Shown one piece after another: positions 1 through 8,200 of a stretch of 11,918 nucleotides of DNA; within the stretch, counting starts at the first letter, position 1, and every line of letters begins with the position of its first letter. The notes beneath the pieces were generated by a model that worked only from the letters and a program-made list of their open reading frames with translations, did no database searches and was not told the DNA's origin. The stretch is from positions 1-11,918 of the forward strand of contig PMCN01000061.1 in the NCBI GenBank assembly GCA_003154135.1, given 5' to 3'. The stretch comes from Acidimicrobiaceae bacterium. GTDB lineage: Bacteria; Actinomycetota; Acidimicrobiia; Acidimicrobiales; Ilumatobacteraceae. A program made the position numbers and the translations under genes.

Positions 1-1850
1 AACGTGGCGTGGATGCGGCCGTCGGGCGCGACCTCGGCGAGCAGGCCCGTGCCGTACGTGCCGCGCAGCTTCTCGACCTCGCGGTACGCGAGCAGCGGAT
101 CGATGAAGTCGGGCCACTGGTCGCGGATCTTCTCGAGGGTGGCAGCGTCGGTGGAGAAACCGGTCTTGGTCTTCTTCCCCGGCGCCAGGCCGTGCTCGGT
201 GTAGAGGATCTCGCGCAACTGCACCGGCGAGTTGAGGTTGAACGGCCGCCCTGCCACTCGCTGCAGCTCGGCACCGAGTCGTTCGACCTCGGCGGTGAGA
301 CGCTGGTTGAGCCGCGTGAGCTCGGCGACGTCGACGGCGATGCCGACGTGCTCCATCTTCGCCAGCACCTCAACGAGCGGGTTCTCGATGGTGGCGTACA
401 GCTCGGCCATCCCCTGCTGCTGCAGCGCCGATTCGAGTGCGGCCGACAGCTGTGCGACGGCCAGCGCGTCGCGTGCGGCGAGTCGTCGTTCGTCGGGGCC
501 ACCGCCGAAGTCGAGCTGGCCGGAGGAGGACGTGCCGTCGTCGGGCAGCTGGAACGACGTGTAGCGCGCCAGCAGATCGCGCAGCGCGTAGCGCGTGTCG
601 GCGGGATCGATGAGGTACGCCGCGATGGCGGTGTCGAGGCGCAGACCGGGTACGGCTCCGCCGCGACCGAGCAGCCACCGCATCAGCGCCTTGGCGTTGT
701 GACTGCGAAGGCCGCTGTGCGCGCCGAGCGCGGCCACCACCGCGGGGTCGCCGACGACCGACGCCGGCAGCCATGCGACTTCTGCGGCGGCGACGTCGGT
801 GACCACGGCGAGACCGGTGACCTCGCTGCGACCCGCCTCGCCCGACCACACGGCGACAGCGTCGAGCGTGGGTTGTGCGGCCACGAGCGCTACCGCCGCC
901 CGAGCGTCGACCACGTCGGTGATCTCGGCCTCGATCACCTCGGACAGCGAGCGCGACGGGCCGGCCGACGCAGATGCGCCGATGGTGCCGAGCGCTTCGT
1001 AGAGCCGGTCGTACAGCGCCCGGAACTCGAGGAAGTCGAACAGCCGCTTCACCTCGGAGTCGTTGGGGCTGACGGTGAGCGCATCGAAGTCGACCTCGAC
1101 GGGCGCGTCGCGGCGCAGCAGCATCAGGTCGAAGTTGTCGCGCGCACGCTGTTCGTGCTCGATCAGCGACGAGCGCAGCTTCGGCGTCTGCTGGTCGGCA
1201 TGGGCGAAGATGCCGTCGAGGCTGCCGTACTGGTTGAGCAGCTTGGCCGCGGTCTTCTCGCCCACCCCGGGCACGCCCTCGAGGTTGTCGCTCGGGTCGC
1301 CGCGCAGCGCGGCGTACTGCGGGTACAGCTCGGGCGTGACGCCGGTCTTCTCGGCGATGCCCGCCTCGTCGTACAGCGCGTAGTCGCTCACGCCTCGCTT
1401 GTTGTAGAGCACCTTCACGTGGGGGTCGTCGACGAGTTGGTAGCTGTCGCGATCGCCGGTGACGATGACCACGTCGTGCCCCTGCACCTTGGCCTGCTCG
1501 GCGAGCGTGGCGAGGATGTCGTCGGCCTCCCAGCCGGCGAGGTCGAGCACCGTGATGTTGAGCGCGGCGAGCACTTCGCGCACGAGCCCCATCTGCTGGC
1601 GGAGGATGTCGGGCGCGGCTTCCCGCTGCGCCTTGTAGAGCGGGTTGGCCTCGTGACGGAACGTGGGTTCCGGCCGATCGAACGCGACGAGAACGCCGTC
1701 GGGCTGCTGGTCCTTCACCATGTAGATGAACATCGAGGTGAACCCGAAGACAGCATTGGTGACCTGCCCCGATGCGGTGGACATGTCGGTGGGGAGCGCA
1801 TAGAACGCCCGGTAGGTCAACGAGTTGCCGTCGAGCAGAAGCAGCTTCAC
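1..1850 (-). CDS. polA: DNA polymerase I, N-terminal 616 codons (runs off left edge)
   Basis: This gene encodes the replication and repair polymerase that removes primers and fills gaps. I translated the minus strand from GTG at 1848-1850 (VKLLLLDGNSLTYRAF); the frame stays open to base 3. Residues about 1-290 are the 5'-3' exonuclease (FEN) domain, with metal-ligand candidates D7, D58, E108, D110, D111, D133 and D135, GDPSDN at 184-189, then a helix-hairpin-helix. Residues about 310-490 have the 3'-5' exonuclease fold but lack the DxE pair and the second Asp, so proofreading is probably absent, as in other actinobacterial and Thermus Pol I. The polymerase domain begins near 495 (FNLNSPVQL, KKTKTGFSTDAATLE). 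The window ends at GRIHAT, before motifs A, B and C, so about 260-280 residues are missing. No ATG fits the conserved N-terminus, so GTG is preferred. The gene starts 21 bp after pdtaR and is probably co-transcribed. Confidence 0.97.
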   Translation of the reverse strand, partial: MKLLLLDGNSLTYRAFYALPTDMSTASGQVTNAVFGFTSMFIYMVKDQQPDGVLVAFDRPEPTFRHEANPLYKAQREAAPDILRQQMGLVREVLAALNITVLDLAGWEADDILATLAEQAKVQGHDVVIVTGDRDSYQLVDDPHVKVLYNKRGVSDYALYDEAGIAEKTGVTPELYPQYAALRGDPSDNLEGVPGVGEKTAAKLLNQYGSLDGIFAHADQQTPKLRSSLIEHEQRARDNFDLMLLRRDAPVEVDFDALTVSPNDSEVKRLFDFLEFRALYDRLYEALGTIGASASAGPSRSLSEVIEAEITDVVDARAAVALVAAQPTLDAVAVWSGEAGRSEVTGLAVVTDVAAAEVAWLPASVVGDPAVVAALGAHSGLRSHNAKALMRWLLGRGGAVPGLRLDTAIAAYLIDPADTRYALRDLLARYTSFQLPDDGTSSSGQLDFGGGPDERRLAARDALAVAQLSAALESALQQQGMAELYATIENPLVEVLAKMEHVGIAVDVAELTRLNQRLTAEVERLGAELQRVAGRPFNLNSPVQLREILYTEHGLAPGKKTKTGFSTDAATLEKIRDQWPDFIDPLLAYREVEKLRGTYGTGLLAEVAPDGRIHAT

Positions 1851-1871
1851 GCTGACGAGACTACGGCAGCG

Positions 1872-2447
1872 CTACGGCCTGAGGTTCCCCGAGATGATCC
1901 GATCGGCGACGTCGCGCATGCGGGACCGCTCGCTCATCGCGGTGCGCTGGATGAAGGTGAACGCCTCGCCTTCCTTCATGCCGCACTCGTCGATGAGGAC
2001 ACCCTTGGCGCGGTCGATCGCCTTGCGCGCCTCGAGCTGCTCGCCGAGTGCATCGACCTCGCCACTGAGCTGCTGCAGCTCGCGGAAGCGCCCGATGGCC
2101 ACCTCGATGGCGGGGATGAGATCGCTCTTCTGGTACGGCTTCACCAGGTAGGCGAGCGCACCGGCGTCGCGCGCGTCCTCGACCACCTCGCGCTGGCTGA
2201 ACGCCGTGAGCATGAGCACGCCGCAGATGCGTTCCTGGCTGATGACGCGCGCCGCTTCCAGACCGTCCATGTGCGGCATCTTGATGTCGAGGATGGCGAG
2301 GTCGGGCCGCAGTTCGCGCACCAGCTCGATCGCCTTGTCGCCGCGCCCTGTCTCGCCCACGACCTCGTAGCCCTCTTCCTCGAGGGTCTCACGCAGGTCG
2401 AGCCGGATGATGGCTTCGTCTTCGGCGATCACCACACGGATGGTCAT
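1872..2447 (-). CDS. pdtaR: PdtaR-like ANTAR-domain response regulator
   Basis: This 191-residue protein is a response regulator whose output domain binds RNA. The receiver domain (about 1-120) shows the acidic pair E9/D10, phospho-acceptor D54 in LAILDIKMP, T81 and K103 in the VKPY motif. The ANTAR domain (about 133-188) contains the characteristic RKAIDRAKGVLI and ends in DVADRIISG. In mycobacteria the homologue PdtaR (Rv1626) is phosphorylated by the soluble kinase PdtaS and acts on nascent transcripts at paired hairpins; no kinase gene is visible here. The start at 2447 (MTIRVVIAEDE) is chosen over an in-frame ATG at 2501 because AAAGGA lies 9 nt upstream and the family begins there. polA follows on the same strand after 21 bp, matching the conserved actinobacterial neighbourhood. 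Confidence 0.94.
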   Translation of the reverse strand: MTIRVVIAEDEAIIRLDLRETLEEEGYEVVGETGRGDKAIELVRELRPDLAILDIKMPHMDGLEAARVISQERICGVLMLTAFSQREVVEDARDAGALAYLVKPYQKSDLIPAIEVAIGRFRELQQLSGEVDALGEQLEARKAIDRAKGVLIDECGMKEGEAFTFIQRTAMSERSRMRDVADRIISGNLRP

Positions 2448-2456
2448 CGATGGCGT

Positions 2457-2462
2457 TCCTTT
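2457..2462 (-). promoter_or_regulatory. Shine-Dalgarno AAAGGA of pdtaR
   Basis: On the minus strand AAAGGA stands 9 nt before ATG 2447. It decides the start against the upstream in-frame ATG at 2501. Several other first genes here instead show no Shine-Dalgarno and look leaderless. Confidence 0.7.
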
Positions 2463-2573
2463 CGGGATAGGCCCGCCGACAGTCTTGCAGGGCTGGCACA
2501 TTCAACCAACCACGCCGCCGATGGGTGCACGAGGTTGGACGGTTCGTACAGGCCGCACGGGCCGGCGAGCGCG

Positions 2574-2861
2574 CTACCCGGCGGTGAGCCGGTCGAGCAA
2601 CTGGTCCTGCTGGGCCTCGAGCCGCGCGATCTCGGCGATCACCTTCGCCCGGTGGCGCGCCATCGCCTCGACATGACCGGCCGCCTCGCGTGCCTCCGAC
2701 CGCGCCCTCGTCGACTCGCTGACCAGCGACCGCAGCCCGCTGTCGTCGGCATCGTCGACGAGGTACTGCTGCTGCTCGTCGATGACGCGCAACTCGTCGC
2801 GCAGCGTCACCAGACGTGCCGACGTGCGCCGCAACCGGCGGGTGACCAGGCGGGTTCCCAT
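2574..2861 (-). CDS. Small coiled-coil protein of unknown function
   Basis: This is a 95-residue protein with no recognised catalytic motif. The first 16 residues are very basic (MGTRLVTRRLRRTSAR). Two charged helical stretches follow, about 17-40 and 52-93, with heptad-like Leu/Ile/Ala spacing that suggests a coiled-coil hairpin. The end, ARLEAQQDQLLDRL, is typical coiled coil. There is no signal peptide or membrane segment, so it is probably cytoplasmic. Similar short helical proteins occur widely in actinobacteria, but I cannot assign a role. The start at 2861 is chosen because the reading becomes protein-like there and TAGACT lies 7 nt upstream. It is divergent from malQ and 126 bp upstream of pdtaR on the same strand. 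The function is unknown and the gene call is moderately sure. Confidence 0.72.
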   Translation of the reverse strand: MGTRLVTRRLRRTSARLVTLRDELRVIDEQQQYLVDDADDSGLRSLVSESTRARSEAREAAGHVEAMARHRAKVIAEIARLEAQQDQLLDRLTAG

Positions 2862-2868
2862 GCGGACG

Positions 2869-2874
2869 AGTCTA
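2869..2874 (-). promoter_or_regulatory. Predicted -10 (TAGACT) for a leaderless coiled-coil gene mRNA
   Basis: On the minus strand TAGACT fits TANNNT and ends 7 nt before ATG 2861, so transcription could begin at or next to the start codon. No Shine-Dalgarno precedes the ATG. No clear -35 is seen. The element lies inside the 25-bp gap shared with malQ. Confidence 0.4.
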
Positions 2875-2886
2875 CGAACGGGCACA

Positions 2887-4668
2887 ATGACCGACGTGTA
2901 CGACGAATGGGGCATCGCCGACGGGTACTTCGACGTGACCGGATCGTGGCACGACACTCCCCCGTCCACCCGGCTCGCACTGCGTACCGCCATCGGCGAC
3001 CAGGTGGACGGCGACCCGCTGTGGTTCGTCGACGAGGGCAGCGCGCAGTCGCTCTGGGGCCGCTGCTCGCTGGTGCTCGACGACGGCACCGATCTGGGCG
3101 AGGTGGACGCACTCTCGCCCCACATTCCCAGTGGCTACCACCGCCTCGCGCCCGTCGACGGCGGGCCGGTGACCACGTTGATCGTCGCGCCGCGACGTTG
3201 CCTGCCCGCGCCTCGCGGGTGGGGTGTGGCCGCGCAGGTGGCATCGCTGTGGCGCCCCGACGGCTGGGGCATCGGCGACCTGCGCGACGTCGAGCACCTC
3301 GCACAACAGGTGGCCGAGCGCGGCGGCGTGGCCGTGCTGTTGAGCCCGCTCCACGCTCCCGCGCCGACGATGCCGCAGGAGGCGAGCCCGTACTACCCCA
3401 GCTCGCGCCGCTGGCTCAACCCGCTGCTCGTGCCCGTTCCCGGCGACGCCCCTGCAGACCTGGGCAACCGGCCCGGCGGCCTCGTCGACCGCGACCGGGT
3501 GTGGGCAGCGAAGCGGCAGGCGCTCGGCGCCGAGTTCCACGGCGACGCCGTCGCCGGCGAGTGGCGCAACTGGGCGCGGGCGCAGGGCACGGAGCTGTGG
3601 CGGTTCTGCACGTGGAACGCGTTGGCCGATCGCTACGGCGACTGCTGGCGGGAGTGGCCCGTCGAGTTGCGCCATCCCGACACCACGCACGTGCAGGACC
3701 TGCCGTTGCGCGACCACGACTTCGCCGCGTCGTGCGAGTTCCACGCGTGGCTGCAGTGGCGGGCTCACCAGGCGTTGCGGCACACCGCGTCGGCGGCCGG
3801 GGCGCACCTCGTCGGCGACCTCGCCGTGGGCTGCTCGCTCGACGGCGCCGACGCCTGGCTGCACCAGGACGCGATGGCGCTCGGCGCACGCATCGGCGCG
3901 CCGCCCGATGCCTTCAACGTCGCCGGTCAGGACTGGGGCCTCCCGCCGTTCGTACCGTGGAAGCTCCGCGCGCAGGCGTATGCGCCGTTCGTCGCCATGG
4001 TGCGGGCCACGTGCCAGGGCATGGGAGGCGTGCGCATCGATCACGTGATGGGGTTGTTCCGCCAGTACTGGGTGCCGGCCGGTGCATCGCCCACCGAGGG
4101 TGCGTACGTGCGCATGCCGGCCGACGAGCTGCTGGCCATCATCCGCCTCGAGGCCACCCGTGCGGGTGCGTTCGTCGTGGGTGAAGACCTCGGCACCGTC
4201 GAGGTGGGCGTGCACGAGGCGATGGACGCGAGCGCGATGCTGGGCACCACGGTCTGGTGGTTCGACCAGCGCGTGAGCGACTGGCGAGTCGACAGCCTGG
4301 CCACCGTGACCACTCACGACCTGCCCACCGTCGCCGGCGTGTGGGCCGGCTCCGACGGCGACGAACAGATGCACGCCGCGCTCGACGCTGCGTGCCCCGG
4401 CTCCTCGCTGGTCGACGCTGCGGTGCACCTGCACGCGCTGGCGGCGGCCGGCCCGGCCACGTTGTTCCTCGCCTCGATCGACGACCTCGCCGGGCTCGAC
4501 GAGCGGCCCAACTACCCGGGCACCACCAACGAGCAGCATCCGAACTGGTGCCGTCGGTTGCCGGCCACCTCGGAGGCCATCCTCACCGGCGATCCGGGAG
4601 CGGCCATCGTGCGGGCGGTGGTTCAGGCGCGCGTGTCCAGCGCGCGCACCGGCACCATCGGTACGTAG
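2887..4668 (+). CDS. malQ: 4-alpha-glucanotransferase (amylomaltase, GH77)
   Basis: This 593-residue cytoplasmic enzyme transfers alpha-1,4-glucan segments between maltodextrins or glycogen-derived chains. An N-terminal extension of about 130 residues (YDEWGIADGYFDVTGSWHD) precedes the GH77 barrel, as in the actinobacterial subtype. Family motifs in order are SPYYPSSRRW (about 167-176, acceptor-site loop), DAFNVAGQDWGLPPF, GVRIDHVMGLFR with nucleophile D385, VGEDLGTV with acid/base E433, and TTHDLPT with D478, the third catalytic Asp. All catalytic residues are present and the length is within the family range. ATG 2887 has no clear Shine-Dalgarno. ATG 2860 and GTG 2896 are in-frame alternatives; 2860 would overlap the divergent gene. 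No other glycogen or maltose gene is adjacent. It ends 57 bp before marR and is probably separate from it. Confidence 0.95.
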   Translation: MTDVYDEWGIADGYFDVTGSWHDTPPSTRLALRTAIGDQVDGDPLWFVDEGSAQSLWGRCSLVLDDGTDLGEVDALSPHIPSGYHRLAPVDGGPVTTLIVAPRRCLPAPRGWGVAAQVASLWRPDGWGIGDLRDVEHLAQQVAERGGVAVLLSPLHAPAPTMPQEASPYYPSSRRWLNPLLVPVPGDAPADLGNRPGGLVDRDRVWAAKRQALGAEFHGDAVAGEWRNWARAQGTELWRFCTWNALADRYGDCWREWPVELRHPDTTHVQDLPLRDHDFAASCEFHAWLQWRAHQALRHTASAAGAHLVGDLAVGCSLDGADAWLHQDAMALGARIGAPPDAFNVAGQDWGLPPFVPWKLRAQAYAPFVAMVRATCQGMGGVRIDHVMGLFRQYWVPAGASPTEGAYVRMPADELLAIIRLEATRAGAFVVGEDLGTVEVGVHEAMDASAMLGTTVWWFDQRVSDWRVDSLATVTTHDLPTVAGVWAGSDGDEQMHAALDAACPGSSLVDAAVHLHALAAAGPATLFLASIDDLAGLDERPNYPGTTNEQHPNWCRRLPATSEAILTGDPGAAIVRAVVQARVSSARTGTIGT

Positions 4669-4690
4669 CCCTCGTCGCCCGCCGGGACGT

Positions 4691-4702
4691 CTCGCGCGCG
4701 AG
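4691..4702. repeat. 12-bp perfect palindrome CTCGCGCGCGAG
   Basis: This palindrome starts 22 bp after the malQ stop and lies where a -35 element of marR would be expected. It could form a 4-bp stem with a CGCG loop or bind a protein. There is no T-run after it, so it is not a canonical terminator. In DNA this rich in CG it may be chance. Confidence 0.35.
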
Positions 4703-4707
4703 TGATC

Positions 4708-4722
4708 GTTCGGTAACCTAAC
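4708..4722. promoter_or_regulatory. Putative MarR operator, palindrome GTTCGGTAACCTAAC
   Basis: Six of seven base pairs match around a central A (pattern GTTnGGTnACCnAAC). It ends 3 nt before marR ATG 4726 and fully covers the predicted -10. Size, symmetry and position fit a MarR-family autorepressor site controlling marR and the exporter. Binding by this MarR is inference from position. Confidence 0.65.
4714..4719 (+). promoter_or_regulatory. Predicted -10 (TAACCT) of the marR-ABC exporter operon
   Basis: TAACCT fits TANNNT and lies exactly 6 nt before ATG 4726, the spacing expected for a leaderless transcript beginning at the A of the start codon. No Shine-Dalgarno is present and no good -35 is seen at 16-19 bp upstream. 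It is embedded in the palindrome 4708-4722. Confidence 0.55.
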
Positions 4723-4725
4723 TAC

Positions 4726-5202
4726 ATGCCTTCGCCACCCACTCACGACGCGACCGGCCCGGGGCTGGCGATGCTCGACGCCGTACGCGGGGTGGCCCTC
4801 GCGGCACGGCGCATCGAGCGTCGGCTCGACACGATGTCGCTGGGACAGCTGCGTGTGCTCACGCTCGTCGCGCGCGACCCCATCCGCGCGAGTGCGCTCG
4901 CTCGCGGCGCGGCCCTCAGCAGGCCCACGCTCACGGGTCTGCTCGACGGGTTGGCATCGAAGGGGTGGATCGATCGCTGCGCTGTCGACGGCGACCGGCG
5001 CGGCGTCACCCTCTCCATCACCGACGACGGTCGCCGGGCGCTCGCCGAGGCGCAACGTCACGCCACCAGCGCGCTCGACGAACTGCTCGACGAGCTCACA
5101 CCGCGCGAACGCGACACGGCCGTGCGTTCGCTGGGAGCACTCGCCGGAGTGGCACAGCGACAGCTCGACCGGCGCATCGGCTCCGACGAGGCCGCCCGGT
5201 GA
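4726..5202 (+). CDS. MarR-family transcriptional repressor of the adjacent exporter
   Basis: This is a 158-residue winged-helix dimeric regulator. Residues about 15-55 form the N-terminal helices, 64-80 (LSRPTLTGLLDGLASKG) the recognition helix, and 81-105 the wing, with the typical D88-G-D-R-R-G turn and VTLSITDDGRRAL. Residues 106-150 are the C-terminal dimer helices. Length and order match the family. The last codon overlaps the start of the ABC exporter (GTGA at 5199-5202), so translation is probably coupled and the exporter is the likely target. A near-palindrome over its own -10 suggests autorepression relieved by a ligand, probably a small exported compound. The ligand cannot be told from sequence. 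The start is ATG, with no Shine-Dalgarno, consistent with a leaderless mRNA. Confidence 0.93.
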   Translation: MPSPPTHDATGPGLAMLDAVRGVALAARRIERRLDTMSLGQLRVLTLVARDPIRASALARGAALSRPTLTGLLDGLASKGWIDRCAVDGDRRGVTLSITDDGRRALAEAQRHATSALDELLDELTPRERDTAVRSLGALAGVAQRQLDRRIGSDEAAR

Positions 5203-8200
5203 GCACGCGTCACATCGAGCCTGCGACCGAGGGGGGCTGGATCCGGCGCATGTGGCCGTTCGTCGCGGTGCACCGCCGCGACGTCACGCTCGCACTCGTC
5301 GCATCGGTGATCGGTCAGGCCGCCAATGGTGTGGGCCCCGTCATCCAGAAGGTGGTGGTCGACGACGGAATCGTGCACCACACGCGTTCGGTGACACCGT
5401 GGCTGCTGCTGCTCGCCGCGCTGTCGCTCATCACGTTCGGGCTCGCGTTCGTGCGCCGATGGGTGGGCGGTCGCGTCAGCCTCGGAGTGCAGCACGACCT
5501 GCGCACGTCGATCTTCGATCGGTTGATGCGCCTCGACTTCGCCGGCCACGACCAGTTGCGCACCGGGCAGCTGGTCTCTCGTGCATCGAGCGATCTGGGT
5601 CTCATCCAGCAGCTCCTCGCCTTCCTGCCAATCATGTTGGGCAACATCGTGCTCATCGTCATCGCGTTGGTGGCGATGGTGTGGTTGTCGCCGCTGCTCA
5701 CGCTGGTGATGGTGGTGGCCATCCCGCTCATGGCCTGGACGGCGTTGAAGCTGCGCACCACCGTGTTCCCGGCCACGTGGGAGGCCCAACAGCGCGCCGG
5801 TGAGGTGGCGGGTGTGGTCGACGAAGCCGTCACCGGGGTGCGCATCGTGAAGGGCTTCGGCGCCGAGCAACGCGAGATCGCGCGCCTGCAGGACGCGGCG
5901 ACGTCGCTGTACCGCTCGCGCGTGCGGCTCGTGCGGGTGCAGGCGAAGGCCACGGCGACCCTCGCGGCCATCCCCGCGCTCGCGCAGGTGGCGGTGCTGG
6001 CCCTCGGTGGCTGGATGGCGATGCGCGGCCACCTCAGCCTCGGCACGTTCCTCGCGTTCTCGTCGTACCTCGTGCAGCTCGTCGCCCCCATCCGCATGAT
6101 GGCGCTCGTGGTGGCGGCCACGCAGCAGGCGCGCGCCGGCAGCGAGCGCGTGCTGGAGATCCTCGACGCCAACGCTGCCGTGGTCGACCGACCTGATGCA
6201 CGCGACCTCGATCACCTGCTGCTCGACCGCGACGAGCACCCCTCGGGCAGCGAGGTGGCGTTCCGCGACGTTCGCTTCGGCTACACCAGCAGCGAACCGG
6301 CGCTCGACCACTTCACGCTCACCATCGCACCCGGCGAGGTGGTGGCACTCGTGGGTGGCAGTGGATCGGGCAAGTCGACCGTCACCGCGCTGCTCCCCCG
6401 CTTCTACGACGTCGGCAGCGGTGCCATCACCATCGACGGCATCGACGTGCGCGACGCGACACTGGCCTCGCTGCGAAGCCAGGTGGGTGTGGTGTTCGAG
6501 GAGGCGTTCCTGTTCTCGGCCAGCGTGCACGAGAACATTGCGTACGGCCGGCCCGATGCCACTCGCGAGCAGGTGCGCGCGGCCGCTCGGGTCGCAGGCG
6601 CGGAACGGTTCATCGACGCGCTACCTGAGGGGTTCGACACCGTCGTCGGCGAGCGCGGCCTCACGCTGAGCGGAGGCCAACGGCAACGCATCGCGCTCGC
6701 ACGGGCCGTGGTGAGCAACCCGCGCATCCTCGTGCTCGACGACGCCACCTCGGCCGTCGACACCACCACCGAGGAAGCCATCCACGCCGAGCTGCGCTCC
6801 GTGATGGCGGGGCGCACCACCATCCTGGTCGCGCACCGCGCCTCAACCGTGCGCCTCGCCGATCGCGTGGTGCTGCTCGATGGTGGTCATGTCGTCGACG
6901 AGGGCATGCACGACGAGCTGCTCGCGCGCAGCGCTGCGTACCGGGCACTCATGGGCGACGAAGCCGACGACCGCACCACCGACGAACCGGCCACCGGCCC
7001 CGGCGGCGTCACACCCGAGGCCTGGCCCGACGTCGACGAGCGTGGCACGCCCGTTGCCCGGGCCGCCACAGGTACCACGCGGGGTGCCACGGGCGCACCG
7101 GGTGGCGGCGGGTTCGGCGCCAACCTCGCCGCGACACCGCAGCTGCTCGCCGCGCTCGATACGCTGCCGCCGGCCGACGACGACCCCGACGTCGACCTCG
7201 CCGCCGCGGCGGCGGAGCCGCCCGAGCCGTTCCGCGTGCTCCGCTTCGTGCGCCCCTGGCGGCGCTGGCTCGAGCTCGGGCTGCTGCTCGTCGCGCTCGA
7301 CGCGTTCCTCACCGTCCTCGGTCCGGTGCTCATCCGCCACGGCATCGACGCCGGCGTCAGCGAGGGCTCCACGCGCGTGCTCTGGTACACGTCGCTGGTC
7401 TTCCTCGTCGTCACGCTCGTCGACTGGTGGGCCACGTGGGCAGGCACCGTCGTCACCGGCCGCACGGCCGAGCGCATGTTGCTGGCGCTGCGCGTGCGCA
7501 TCTTCAGTCACCTGCAGCGGCTCTCGATCGACTACTACGACCACGAGCTCGACGGCCGGGTGATGACCCGCATGACCACCGACGTCGAAGCGCTCTCGCA
7601 GCTGGTCCAGAGCGGCCTCGTCAACGCGGTGGTCGGCGTTGCCACGTGCTTCGGCGTCGCAGTCTTCCTCGTCGTGCTGTCGCCTCCGCTGGCACTCGCC
7701 GCCGCATCGGTGCTCCCGGTGCTGGTCGGTGCGACGTGGTGGTACCAGCGCCAGTCGTCGAAGGCATATCGACTCGCCCGCGACGCCATCGCCAACGTCA
7801 ACGCCAACCTGCAGGAGAACCTGTCGGGCGTCCGCGTCACCCAGGCGTACGGCCGCCAAGGCCGCAACACCAACTCGTTCCGCGAGTCGAGCGGCACCTA
7901 CCTGGCCGCCCGCTTGAAGGCCCAGCGATTGCTCGCCATCTACTTCCCGTCGATCGGGCTGCTGTCCGACGTCGGGGGCGTCGCCGTGCTCGCGGCCGGG
8001 GTGTCGCTGGTGGGCTCTGGCCGCACCACCCCCGCGGTGGTCATTGCGTTCGTGCTCTACCTCAACCTGTTCTTCTCGCCCATCCAGCAGCTGTCGCAGG
8101 TGTTCGACACGTGGCAGCAGGCCAGCGCGTCGACGGCGAAGATCACCGAGCTGCTCACCACACCGTCGGCCACGCCACCACCCGACGAGCCGGTGACCCC

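Noticed and set aside
2514..2560. Short GGCC-containing hairpin downstream of the coiled-coil gene as a terminator
   Set aside because: The stem is only 4 bp with no T-run, so it is not distinguishable from chance in this composition.
2574..3125. Longer version of the coiled-coil gene starting at 3125
   Set aside because: The extra 88 codons lie antisense within malQ and read as Ser/Pro/Arg-rich shadow sequence; protein-like sequence starts at ATG 2861.
9..4184. Plus-strand open frame of 1391 codons across polA and pdtaR and into malQ
   Set aside because: It is antisense to polA and pdtaR and out of frame with malQ, whose protein-family motifs are clear. The translation is His/Arg/Val/Gly-rich with no domains. 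Long shadow frames are expected at this GC content.
4708..4722. DtxR/IdeR iron box instead of a MarR site
   Set aside because: Part of the sequence (GGTAACCTAAC) recalls the iron-box half site, but the full 19-bp consensus is absent and no iron-uptake gene is nearby. Its position over the marR -10 favours a MarR operator.
2872..5061. Minus-strand open frame of 729 codons opposite malQ and marR
   Set aside because: It gives an Arg/His/Gly-rich translation without motifs, opposite two well-supported genes with intact catalytic and DNA-binding residues.
5058..6530. Minus-strand open frame of 490 codons opposite exporter TMD1
   Set aside because: It has a His/Arg/Asp-rich translation with no recognisable domain, and is antisense to membrane helices and Walker A.
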